This document shows positions 8,054 through 19,150 of a stretch of DNA of 64,000 bases, one piece after another. The notes under the pieces were generated by a model that made no database searches, was not told where the DNA came from, and saw only the letters and a program-made list of their open reading frames with translations. Both the position numbers and the translations under genes were made by a program. Source of the DNA: Acidobacteriaceae bacterium (lineage in GTDB: Bacteria > Acidobacteriota > Terriglobia > Terriglobales > Acidobacteriaceae); contig PMYL01000019.1 in assembly GCA_003170825.1 (NCBI GenBank), forward strand, positions 52,717-116,716. The letters are read 5' to 3'. Positions within the stretch are counted from its first letter, which is position 1. Every line of letters begins with the position of its first letter.

Positions 8054-8560
8054 ATGGCGGCATGCACGACAACCTATTTCGAAGCCGGTCGCGGCTGGGG
8101 CACGCGGGCCGCCGAGCGGAACGCTGAGCTGATGGCCCAGCAGGCGCTGCGCCGGCGGGGCGTGCGCACGCCGGAGTTCTACTTCGCCAGGCACATCGAC
8201 AATTCGCGGCTGGTCAAGGCCCCGGACCCGGTGCGGGTGCGCGAGATGCGCCTGTTTTCCGCGGCGGTCGCCGTGCTGTTCTCGTTGGTGATGATTTATG
8301 GTTTGCAGCACTTCAACGCCATCGAAGGAGGCTACCGCGTGGAGTCGGAGAAGCAGGCTGTCGACCAGTTGCGCGAGGAGAACCGCCAGTTGCGGCTGGC
8401 CGAGGCGCAGCTTTCCCAGCCGGGCCGCATCGACTCAATGGCCCGCCAACTGGGTCTTGCGGAGCCGCAGCCTGGCCAGGTGATTCATCCCAACGCCCGT
8501 CCCGATGTTGGGGTTCCCGCCATTGCCCAGGTGACTCCTCCGGCGCCCGCCGCGCAGTAA
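8054..8560 (+). CDS. ftsL: FtsL-like cell division protein
   Basis: 168 residues from the ATG at 8054, which follows GAGGAGGG; an in-frame ATG at 8033 overlaps rsmH and has no such site. Bitopic layout: basic cytoplasmic tail, one membrane segment (FSAAVAVLFSLVMIYGLQHF), then a coiled coil (EKQAVDQLREENRQLRLAEAQL) and a RIDSMARQLGL segment, as in FtsL/DivIC. FtsL partners FtsB and FtsQ and activates FtsWI in the divisome. Sequence is poorly conserved in the family, so the call rests on topology plus location between rsmH and ftsI. Confidence 0.82.
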   Translation: MAACTTTYFEAGRGWGTRAAERNAELMAQQALRRRGVRTPEFYFARHIDNSRLVKAPDPVRVREMRLFSAAVAVLFSLVMIYGLQHFNAIEGGYRVESEKQAVDQLREENRQLRLAEAQLSQPGRIDSMARQLGLAEPQPGQVIHPNARPDVGVPAIAQVTPPAPAAQ

Positions 8561-8577
8561 GCGGAAGAACAGCTACT

Positions 8578-8704
8578 AGCCTCTAGCTTCTAGCAGCTAG
8601 CTTTTGAGTGTGAGCAACGAGTTCTCTTCACCAGTGACTGGCGTTTCATCAGTCTGGAACAGAAGGTAAACTGGATGAGCTTAGGCGGCTAGAAGCTAGG
8701 AGCT
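8578..8704. repeat. Inverted repeat between ftsL and ftsI overlapping the ftsI ribosome-binding site
   Basis: Arms at 8578-8597 and 8685-8704 match at 17 of 20 positions as inverted repeats, with a perfect core CTAGCTTCTAGC (8583-8594) against GCTAGAAGCTAG (8688-8699). The right arm contains AGGAG (8698-8702), the only good ribosome-binding site for ftsI at 8714. It could be a miniature inserted element or an RNA switch that hides the site. Confidence 0.65.
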
Positions 8705-8713
8705 GTAACCGCC

Positions 8714-11092
8714 ATGCAGGCAAATCTTCGACTCAACCGGAACCGTCCCAACGCGGCGCGCATCCTGCCGCTCAAGCGGGCGCGTTTCTGGCTGATCTGC
8801 CTGTTTTTTCTATTGTGGGCGCTGGCGATTGCCGGCCGGCTTTTTTGGCTGCAGGTGGTGCGCCACAAAGAGTTCGTGGAGCGCGCCCAGAAGCAGCAGC
8901 AGCGCACCTTTGAGGTAGCTCCCCGCCGCGGCGTGCTCTACGACCGCAACCTGCGCGAACTGGCCATGACGGTGCAGGTGGACTCGATCTTCGCCGTACC
9001 CACCGAGATCGACGACAAGCAGGCTGCCGCGCATGCCCTGGCCGCCGTGGTGCATACCGACCCTGCGGACGCGCAGACCACAGAGGAGCAGATTGCCGCG
9101 CGGCTCAATAAAGGGAACAGCTTTGCCTGGGTGGCTCGGCGCGTGACGCCGGAGGTTGCGGCTGGCGTAAAAGCGCTGCCCATCAAGGGAATCTACTTCC
9201 AGAAGGAGTTCCAGCGGTTCTATCCGGACAACGAGATCGCCGCGCAGGTGCTGGGTTATGTGGGGCTGGACGACAACGGCCTGGGTGGCCTGGAGCAGAA
9301 GTTCGAGCCGCAACTGCACGGCGTTCCGGGCCGCATCTACTACACGGCGATGGATGCGCACCGCCGGGTATTGGGATCGAGCGAACACGACCCCGAGCCG
9401 GGCCAGAACCTGGTGCTGACGATCGACGAGAACATCCAGTTCCTGGCCGAGCGGACGCTGGACCACGCCATGCAGAAGACCCAGGCGGCCAACGGCACGG
9501 TGGTGGTGCAGGACGTGCACACCGGGCAGATTCTGGCGCTGGCCATCCGCCCCACCTTCAATCCCAATCAGTTTCGGCGCACCACGCCGGAGCTGCTGCG
9601 CAATCACGCGGTCAGCGATGTGTACGAGCCGGGCTCGGTGTTCAAGCTGGTCACCTACTCGGCGGCGCTGGAGCAGCACGTGGCCACGCCGGACGACATG
9701 ATCGACTGCCAGGGCGGTAAGATCACGCTGGCCGGCCGCGTGATTCACGACGACAAGGGCGAGCACTTCGGAGTGATCACGGTGCATGAGGCGCTTGCGC
9801 ACTCCAGTGACGTGGCCGCCGTGAAGCTGGCGCTCAAAGTGGGCCCGGACCGCTTCTATCAATATGTGCGCGACTTCGGTTTTGGCTCGCGTACAGGCGC
9901 GGAGATGCCGGGCGAGACGCGCGGCTTGCTGCGGCCGGTGAACAAGTGGAGCGGGTCGTCCATCGGTTCGATTGCGATCGGGCAGGAGGTGGCCGTCACG
10001 CCGCTGCAACTGGTGTCAATGGTTTCGACCATCGCCAACGGAGGAGTCTATCTGCCGCCGCGCGTGCTGTTGCCGGGGCAGGTGGACCATCTTGCAAGTG
10101 GCCAATCAGGATCTACGCCGCAGGCCTCGCCAGCCGCACAGCAGGCACCGTTGCGGGCGTCGCCATTCAAGCCGGGAGGCGATTTGCCCAATCCGCTGCC
10201 CGCCGGCGCGCACCGCGTGCTCTCCGAACTGACCGCGGCCCAGATGCGCAAGATGATGGAGGGCGTGGTGCTCTACGGAACGGGCAAGGGTGCGCAGCTC
10301 AACGGCTACTCCTCGGGCGGCAAGACCGGCACCGCGCAAAAGATCGATCCGGCCACGCATCTCTACTCGAAGACCATGCACATCGCCTCGTTTGCCGGGA
10401 TTGCGCCGGTGAACAATCCGGTCATCGCCGTGGCCGTGATCCTGGACAATCCCAAGGGCCAGTATTATGGCGCTGCGGTCTCCGCGCCGGTCTTTGCCGA
10501 GGTGGCGCAGCAGGTGCTCGAATACCTCGGAGTACCGCACGATATCGATGTGCGCCCGCCCCGCGTTCCATCCAAATCCGACGCGCCCGTCACCGAAGAC
10601 GACGCCGGAGAGCCTGCCTCCGACATCAACGCACTCTATGCCGCGGCCAACGATCTGCCCAGCGACGACCCCCTGCGGGGGGGCAGCCAAGATACCCTGC
10701 GCGCGGGCGCAAACCAAACGGGGACCGCAAACCAGTCCGGCGCAGGAGGCCAGCCTGCCGCACAGCCGTCCAGTCCAACGGTTGATGCCAAGACCAGACC
10801 GGACAGCAAGCAGACCGTCTCAACCGCGTCTCCAAACGCCGCATCCAGCCCGCCGAGTCCAGCCAGCCAGCAGGCAAAGGCGCCTGGGCAGACGACTGTC
10901 GTGGTCACGGAGGCCAAACGCCTTCAGGTCCCTTCGCTCATCGGCCTGCCGGTGCGCAAGGTCATCGAAACGGCCGCCGCCGCGGGCCTTGAAGTGCAGA
11001 TCACCGGCAACGGCACCGTGCGGGAGCAGGCTCCGGCTCCCGGCACGATGGTCGCTCCCGGAACGCAGATCGTGGTCCGCTGCGGGCGGTGA
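8714..11092 (+). CDS. ftsI: Division transpeptidase FtsI/PBP3 with PASTA domain
   Basis: 792 residues. One N-terminal membrane anchor (about 24-49), PBP dimer domain starting APRRGVLYDRN, then a transpeptidase domain with SVFK (Ser308, Lys311), SSD (364-366) and KTGT (537-540) active-site motifs. A Pro/Ala/Ser-rich linker (about 590-730) leads to one C-terminal PASTA repeat (VPSLIGLPVRKVIETAAAAGL). It cross-links septal peptidoglycan in the periplasm. The PASTA ending resembles SpoVD/PBP2x types rather than enterobacterial FtsI. The second motif is SSD where SxN is usual. It is the last cluster gene here; murE and later genes do not follow. Confidence 0.93.
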   Translation: MQANLRLNRNRPNAARILPLKRARFWLICLFFLLWALAIAGRLFWLQVVRHKEFVERAQKQQQRTFEVAPRRGVLYDRNLRELAMTVQVDSIFAVPTEIDDKQAAAHALAAVVHTDPADAQTTEEQIAARLNKGNSFAWVARRVTPEVAAGVKALPIKGIYFQKEFQRFYPDNEIAAQVLGYVGLDDNGLGGLEQKFEPQLHGVPGRIYYTAMDAHRRVLGSSEHDPEPGQNLVLTIDENIQFLAERTLDHAMQKTQAANGTVVVQDVHTGQILALAIRPTFNPNQFRRTTPELLRNHAVSDVYEPGSVFKLVTYSAALEQHVATPDDMIDCQGGKITLAGRVIHDDKGEHFGVITVHEALAHSSDVAAVKLALKVGPDRFYQYVRDFGFGSRTGAEMPGETRGLLRPVNKWSGSSIGSIAIGQEVAVTPLQLVSMVSTIANGGVYLPPRVLLPGQVDHLASGQSGSTPQASPAAQQAPLRASPFKPGGDLPNPLPAGAHRVLSELTAAQMRKMMEGVVLYGTGKGAQLNGYSSGGKTGTAQKIDPATHLYSKTMHIASFAGIAPVNNPVIAVAVILDNPKGQYYGAAVSAPVFAEVAQQVLEYLGVPHDIDVRPPRVPSKSDAPVTEDDAGEPASDINALYAAANDLPSDDPLRGGSQDTLRAGANQTGTANQSGAGGQPAAQPSSPTVDAKTRPDSKQTVSTASPNAASSPPSPASQQAKAPGQTTVVVTEAKRLQVPSLIGLPVRKVIETAAAAGLEVQITGNGTVREQAPAPGTMVAPGTQIVVRCGR

Positions 11093-11114
11093 GTCGATTT
11101 GCTATGGAACAACC

Positions 11115-11142
11115 TCATAGAGGAATTTGACAATTTCTATGA
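11115..11142. promoter_or_regulatory. Inverted repeat upstream of hicBA
   Basis: TCATAGA (11115-11121) and TCTATGA (11136-11142) form a 7-bp inverted repeat around an AATT-rich centre, in the 198-bp gap between ftsI and hicB. It could be a HicB operator or part of an ftsI transcript end. No T-tract follows. Confidence 0.3.
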
Positions 11143-11290
11143 CTGCGCTGGTGGAAGACCTATGGCACCCGGCACCCAGTTCTGTGGTTAGGGTAGGAAA
11201 AGCAAAAGAAGGGTGGGCCGCGCGCCTGGCTCGCTTGTTGCGGGCATAAGGGGGTGTAGCATTTATCCAGGCAGGAAAGGTCTTCCTTCG

Positions 11291-11500
11291 ATGAGCGAAA
11301 TCATCTTTGAGGTGCGCGAGGACGAAGCGGACGGCGGCTATACGGCTACCGCGCTGGGGTACGGCATCCATACCCAAGGGGAGACCCTGGAAGAGTTGTG
11401 CGCGATGGTCAAGGACGCCGTCCACTGCTACTTCGACGAGACGATGCAGGCTCCTAAGATCATCCGCCTCCATTTTGTGCGGGATGAAGTCCTGGCCTGA
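11291..11500 (+). CDS. hicB: HicB-family antitoxin
   Basis: 69 residues from the ATG at 11291 (AGGAAAGG upstream). EVREDEADGGYTATALGYGIHTQGETLEELCAMVKDAV is the partial RNase H-like HicB fold, with YTATALG-GI-TQG-T-EEL as family signature. HicB neutralises the mRNA-cleaving toxin HicA. The gene overlaps hicA by one base (TGATG). Its toxin partner appears frameshifted, so this antitoxin may be a remnant or still act on homologues elsewhere. Confidence 0.82.
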   Translation: MSEIIFEVREDEADGGYTATALGYGIHTQGETLEELCAMVKDAVHCYFDETMQAPKIIRLHFVRDEVLA

Positions 11501-11729
11501 TGAGGCTGCCGCGCGATATCGACGGACCGCGATTGGTCAAGGCGCTGAGCATTTTGGGATACGAGGCGACCCGGCAAAAGGGATCGCATATCCGCGTGAC
11601 GGCGAGAACCACGAAGTCATCCCCTATCATGATCCGATCAAAACAGGAACGCTCGCCAGCATCCTCAAGCGGATCGCCGCTCACCACCGGATGAGTGTCG
11701 ACGATCTTCTGACGATGCTCGATTTATAG
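11500..11729 (+). pseudogene. hicA: HicA toxin gene with a frameshift
   Basis: The first half reads MRLPRDIDGPRLVKALSILG then EATRQKGSHIRVT in the frame starting at 11500. The continuation expected of HicA (GENHEVIPYHDPIKTGTLAS then ILKRIAAHHRMSVDDLLTML) is in another frame and ends at 11729. The switch falls around 11598-11606, consistent with loss of one base. In the starting frame the protein would end at 11694 with unrelated residues. The catalytic His-bearing double-stranded-RNA-binding-like fold would be destroyed. Alternatives are a sequencing error or programmed frameshifting; no obvious slippery heptamer was seen. Confidence 0.75.
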
Positions 11730-11838
11730 GCGGGCTGATTCGGATTTCGCGCCGGCCCTACGGGGCGGGGTGGGTGGTTGGGGGATGGTGACCCAGGGTT
11801 TTCCGCCGCGGCGACCGCATCAAGGATGGGGCACCCGG

Positions 11839-11954
11839 CGGGTGGCGGCTGTGGGGCAGAGGTCTGTCGCGATGACGGACCACGGGAATATCTATGGGGC
11901 GGTGCGCTTCTTCGTGGCTGCCAAGTAAAAGGGAATCAGGCCGTTTCTGGGGCG
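11839..11954 (+). pseudogene. Decayed fragment of the dnaE 5' region
   Basis: These 116 bases align without gaps to 12424-12539 inside dnaE (15 mismatches by eye, about 87 percent identity). In the corresponding frame it reads RVAAVGQRSVAMTDHGNIYG then AVRFFVAAK and a stop (TAA 11926-11928), followed by KGIRPFLG. It covers part of the PHP domain only. It lies about 585 bp upstream of the matching dnaE segment and is a partial duplication or residue of an older dnaE copy. Confidence 0.85.
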
Positions 11955-11963
11955 TGGCCGCGG

Positions 11964-12194
11964 CTATTCCTTGAGGAAGTCTTTCCAGGAGTCCTTCTTT
12001 TCCTGCTCCGTTTGTTCTGGAAGGAACACGTCGCTCGCCTTATGCCACTGCCCGGGTTGTTCGGGGTCGAGTCCCTGCATGGAAACGTTGTACGCTCCTG
12101 GGCCATCGTCGCCTTTGGCTCGGGCGAGAATGGTGGCGTCGTAGGCGATCCCTTTGTCTGTAATGACTATTACCTTTTGACCGATCTCAAGCAT
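11964..12194 (-). CDS. Small hypothetical protein
   Basis: 76 residues (MLEIGQKVIVITDKGIAYDA and so on), ending in a charged, lysine-rich tail. No family was recognised. The beta-rich N-terminal part (GQKVIVITDKGIAYDATI) could be a small SH3-like barrel. The ATG at 12194 is preceded by GGAGGAA at good spacing, arguing for a real gene. It sits between the dnaE fragment and dnaE on the opposite strand, an area of past rearrangement. Confidence 0.6.
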   Translation of the reverse strand: MLEIGQKVIVITDKGIAYDATILARAKGDDGPGAYNVSMQGLDPEQPGQWHKASDVFLPEQTEQEKKDSWKDFLKE

Positions 12195-12342
12195 GACACG
12201 TTCCTCCGTTCGTGCACCTCGTAGGCAGTCTACCCCATTTTTCCTCAGATGGGCGGGATTTCAACCGGCTTGCGGGGCGGGCGGCGGGGGTGGGTGAAGG
12301 CTAGAATCAAGGCTGGAAACGGGACTGGAATCTGGGGTAGCC

Positions 12343-15858
<3,516 letters not shown>

Positions 15859-15906
15859 CGCCGAGCCGCGCGGAGTTTCCATTGGACTGGGCCTGCGGTG
15901 GAGCGC

Positions 15907-17196
15907 TCAGGCCTTGGGCAGAAAATAAGCCTCAACTGCCCGCATCAAAGCCTCGCGATCAAGATACGGCGTTGTGCCTTCGTATCGAGCGGCCCAACGG
16001 ATCTGGTTCACGATATCCCTGGGGTAGCAGGAGCGCAACTCCTGCTTCAGGGCGTTGTGGATGAAATCGATCAGGTCGTTGCATATGCCGGCGTCCCCTT
16101 CGATTTCATGCTCATTTGCAATCCGGCGGAAGATTTCGCAGAACTGTTCGTCTGAACACGCGCCGATCTTGATCTTGGTTTGAATCCTGCGCAGGAACGC
16201 GGCATCCACCAACTCTGCCGGATCGATGTTGGATGCAAAGACGACCAGCATTTCGAAGGGAATCTCAATTTTCTTTCCTCCCGCCAGAGTCAGAAAATCA
16301 ATTTTGCGATCGAGGGGAACGACCCAGCGGTTGAGCAACTCGGCCGGAGTAACGCGCTGGCGTCCGAAGTCATCGATGATCAGGACCCCATTGTTGGCTT
16401 TCATCTGCATGGGGCCGACATAGAATTTCGAATTGGGGTTGAATTGCAGGTCCAGCATCTCGACGGTCAGTTCTCCGCCGACCAGCACTGTGGGGCGATT
16501 GCAAAGCACCCAGCGCTCGTCATGATTTTCGAGTTCCGACTCCGGTGAACGCTTATGAACGACTGGATCGTAGACCGTAATGATCTGGCCATCGACTTCT
16601 ATCGCGTATGGTATCCATACGTCGTCTTCGGCAAGCACGCGCGATAACGTCTCGGCGAATGTGGTCTTGCCCGTTCCCGGCGGGCCATAGAGAAAGACCG
16701 CGGCGCCGGAGTTGAGCGCCGTTCCGAGCTGCCGCAACATCTTGCCGTCGACCACAAGATGGGCAAAGGCGCGCTCGACGTCAGCGGGGTGCACCGCCAC
16801 GTCCTGGGCGCCTTGTTTTCGAGCCTGCTGAACGTAGCTATCCAGAGACACCGGCGCGGGGCCCGCATACTGACACTGGGACAGCAGTTCCACCGCTCGC
16901 GTTCGGCCCTGGGAGGTGATGGAAATATGAGGAATATTGCCGGCCATTCCGGTGACCTGGCAGAACCGCTCCGCTCGCAGGTGGCTAAACAGTTCGTCTA
17001 CCAGTTCGAAGCTGAGCCGAGTCTTATCGGCAAGCTCAAGAACGGAGAGAGAGCCGGACAGATAGAGAATCTTTAGCGCGAGATCCTCGAGAATTGCCTG
17101 AGGCACATCAATTTCCGCAATTGACTGGGGTTTGAGCACCGGCCCGGCAAGGGGCTCGGTTTTGACAAAATCGAACATCGACAGCATGCTTGCCAT
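15907..17196 (-). CDS. AAA ATPase with N-terminal winged-helix-like domain, copy 1
   Basis: 429 residues. The N-terminal 120 residues (ILEDLALKILYLSGSLSVLE; ISITSQGRTRAVELL) look like a winged-helix segment. The AAA core has Walker A GPPGTGKTT (171-179), Walker B LIIDD (272-276), sensor-1 Asn in FASNID (323) and Arg residues FLRRIQTK (336-337), all compatible with ATP hydrolysis. Similar acidobacterial proteins are labelled as pilus-associated chaperone-type ATPases, but no pilus genes occur here. About 91 percent identical to the adjacent copy beyond the first 25 residues; residues 135-219 are identical. Three 43-48 bp repeats lie directly upstream. Substrate unknown. Confidence 0.8.
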   Translation of the reverse strand: MASMLSMFDFVKTEPLAGPVLKPQSIAEIDVPQAILEDLALKILYLSGSLSVLELADKTRLSFELVDELFSHLRAERFCQVTGMAGNIPHISITSQGRTRAVELLSQCQYAGPAPVSLDSYVQQARKQGAQDVAVHPADVERAFAHLVVDGKMLRQLGTALNSGAAVFLYGPPGTGKTTFAETLSRVLAEDDVWIPYAIEVDGQIITVYDPVVHKRSPESELENHDERWVLCNRPTVLVGGELTVEMLDLQFNPNSKFYVGPMQMKANNGVLIIDDFGRQRVTPAELLNRWVVPLDRKIDFLTLAGGKKIEIPFEMLVVFASNIDPAELVDAAFLRRIQTKIKIGACSDEQFCEIFRRIANEHEIEGDAGICNDLIDFIHNALKQELRSCYPRDIVNQIRWAARYEGTTPYLDREALMRAVEAYFLPKA

Positions 17197-17250
17197 TGTG
17201 TGTGATCCTGTTTACGGTTTATTTACACTTGCCAATATACTCGTTGTCAC

Positions 17251-17386
17251 CGCTGAAAAAATCAGACTTGAGTGGCCTTTATATCACTCTTTCGTTACCG
17301 CTGATCAGACTTGAGTGGCCCTTATATAACCCTTTCGTCACCGCTGAAATCGGACTTGAGTGGCCCTTATATCACCCTTTCGTCAC
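17251..17386. repeat. Three tandem 43-48 bp repeats upstream of ATPase copy 1
   Basis: Units at 17251-17298, 17299-17341 and 17342-17386 each begin CGCTGA, contain ACTTGAGTGGCC(C/T)TTATAT and end TTTCGT(C/T)AC. On the minus strand each unit offers GTGACGAAAGGGTGATATAAG, so each could carry a regulator site plus a -10-like ATATAAG. They are absent upstream of copy 2. Confidence 0.85.
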
Positions 17387-17425
17387 CCCTTTGTGCCTGT
17401 CACCATCCCAACCGTCAATAGTATG

Positions 17426-17494
17426 AAGAAGCGGACCCATGTGGCGACGGAAAAGGTAACCGGTTCGCCTGGCGCCGGTAATGTCCTAATTAAA
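17426..17494. repeat. Duplicated upstream tract (ATPase copy 1)
   Basis: This stretch matches 19014-19083 upstream of copy 2 (shared CGGACCC-TGTGGCGACGG, CCGGTTC-CCTGG and CGGTA-TG). It marks the outer edge of the segment duplicated with the ATPase gene, making a unit of roughly 1.5-1.6 kb. Confidence 0.7.
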
Positions 17495-17589
17495 AATCGG
17501 CGGGCTCACGCTCCAATCGCGGCACGCAACGCGGAACGAATCCACTCGGATACGGTTGGATTGCCAGCCTTGGCTGCCGCCGCAATCCC

Positions 17590-18906
17590 TCAGGCCTTGG
17601 GCAGAAAATAAGCCTCAACTGCCCGCATCAATGCCTGGCGATCGAGATACGGCTTTTTGCCTTCGTATCGAGCGGCCCAACGGACCTGGTTCACGATATC
17701 CCTGGGGTAGCAGGAGCGCAACTCCTGCCCCAGGACGCCGTGGATGAAATCGATCAGGTCGTTGCATATGCCGGCGTCCCCTTCGATTTCATGCTCTTTT
17801 GCAACCCGGCGGAAGATTTCGCAGAACTGTTCGTCGGTGCACGCGCCGACCTTGATCTTGGTTTGAATCCTGCGCAAAAATGCTGCGTCCACCAACTCGG
17901 CCGGATCGATGTTGGAAGCGAAGACGACCAGCATTTCGAAGGGGATCTCGATCTTCTTTCCTCCCGCCAGAGTGAGAAAATCGATCTTGCGATCGAGGGG
18001 AACGACCCAGCGATTGAGCAATTCGGCCGGGGTAACGCGCTGGCGTCCGAAGTCGTCGATGATCAGGACCCCGTTGTTGGCCTTCATCTGCATGGGGCCG
18101 ACATAGAACTTCGAGTTCGGATTGAACTGCAGGTCCAGCATGTTGATCGTCAGCTCTCCGCCGACGAGCACGGTGGGGCGACGGCAAAGCACCCAGCGCT
18201 CGTCCCGGTTCTCGGGTTGCCCCTCCGGTGAACGCTTATGAACGACTGGATCGTAGACCGTGATGATCTGGCCATCGACTTCTATCGCGTACGGTATCCA
18301 TACGTCGTCTTCGGCAAGCACGCGCGATAATGTCTCGGCGAATGTGGTCTTTCCCGTTCCCGGCGGGCCATAGAGGAAGACCGCGGCGCCGGAGTTGAGC
18401 GCCGTTCCGAGCTGCCGCAACATCTTGCCGTCGACCACAAGATGGGCGAAGGCGCGCTCGACGTCGGCGGGGTGCACCTCCACGTCCTGGACGCCCTGCT
18501 TCCGGGCCTGCTGAACATAACTGATCAGAGACACCGGCGCGGGACCGGAATACTGACTCTGGGACAGCAGTTCCACCGCTCGCGTCCGGCCCTCCGATGT
18601 GATCGAAATATGAGGAATATTGCCGGCCATTCCAGTGACCTGGCAGAACCGTTCCGCTCGCATGTGGCTGAACAGTTCATTCGCCACTTCAAAGCTGAGC
18701 CGGGTCTTATTGGCCAGCTCAAGGATGGAGAGCGCGCCGCACATATAGAGAATCTTCAGCGCGAGATCCTCGAGAATCGCCTGACGCACATCAAGTTCCG
18801 AAATTGTCTGGGGTCTCCGCTCCGGCCCGGAAAGGGGATCGCCCTTATAAAATTCGCGCATCGACAGCGGGGTTGCCGATGGGTTATCTCTGTTTTCTGG
18901 CGCCAA
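17590..18906 (-). CDS. AAA ATPase with N-terminal winged-helix-like domain, copy 2
   Basis: 438 residues, tandem paralogue of the 15907-17196 gene in the same orientation. Same architecture: variable N-terminus (first about 30 residues unlike copy 1), winged-helix-like region, Walker A GPPGTGKTT, Walker B LIIDDFGRQ, FASNID and FLRRIQTK. About 37 substitutions over some 405 aligned residues, clustered in the N-terminal domain and near 228-246, whereas the ATPase core is almost invariant, suggesting purifying selection or gene conversion. Upstream there are three GTCAGTT elements instead of the 45-bp repeats, so the copies are probably regulated differently. Confidence 0.8.
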   Translation of the reverse strand: MAPENRDNPSATPLSMREFYKGDPLSGPERRPQTISELDVRQAILEDLALKILYMCGALSILELANKTRLSFEVANELFSHMRAERFCQVTGMAGNIPHISITSEGRTRAVELLSQSQYSGPAPVSLISYVQQARKQGVQDVEVHPADVERAFAHLVVDGKMLRQLGTALNSGAAVFLYGPPGTGKTTFAETLSRVLAEDDVWIPYAIEVDGQIITVYDPVVHKRSPEGQPENRDERWVLCRRPTVLVGGELTINMLDLQFNPNSKFYVGPMQMKANNGVLIIDDFGRQRVTPAELLNRWVVPLDRKIDFLTLAGGKKIEIPFEMLVVFASNIDPAELVDAAFLRRIQTKIKVGACTDEQFCEIFRRVAKEHEIEGDAGICNDLIDFIHGVLGQELRSCYPRDIVNQVRWAARYEGKKPYLDRQALMRAVEAYFLPKA

Positions 18907-18944
18907 TATACTCCCCTTACCTGATCTTTTCGGTTCCTTCTTTT

Positions 18945-18996
18945 GTCAGTTCTGAGTCACACGTCAGTTGCTTTTTGCGACCCTCTTGAGTCAGTT
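18945..18996 (-). promoter_or_regulatory. Three GTCAGTT elements upstream of ATPase copy 2
   Basis: GTCAGTT occurs at 18945-18951, 18963-18969 and 18990-18996 (spacings 18 and 27, both multiples of 9), 39-90 bp upstream of the minus-strand start at 18906. GAGTCA occurs beside two of them. Candidate binding sites; the regulator is unknown. Confidence 0.4.
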
Positions 18997-19013
18997 TACA
19001 TCCCAAAACAAAA

Positions 19014-19083
19014 AAGAATCGGACCCGTGTGGCGACGGGAATGGGAGCCGGTTCACCTGGTGGCGGTAGTGACCTCATTTTAT
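19014..19083. repeat. Duplicated upstream tract (ATPase copy 2)
   Basis: Partner of 17426-17494. Many changes separate the pair, so the duplication is not recent even though the ATPase cores remain nearly identical. Confidence 0.7.
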
Positions 19084-19150
19084 ATCCGCTGCCAGTTTGA
19101 TGCGTCCGATCTTCTTTGTCTCAGGCTTCGACCTGTGCGCGGGCCTGGGC

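Larger units (their letters stand above)
17197..17589. other. Repeat-bearing control region between the ATPase copies
   Basis: 393 bp without a gene. From the copy-1 start outward it holds an AT-rich stretch (17210-17245), the triple repeat (17251-17386), a tract also found upstream of copy 2 (17426-17494), and about 95 bp of unmatched spacer before the copy-2 stop codon. It is presumably the promoter of the downstream minus-strand gene. Confidence 0.65.
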
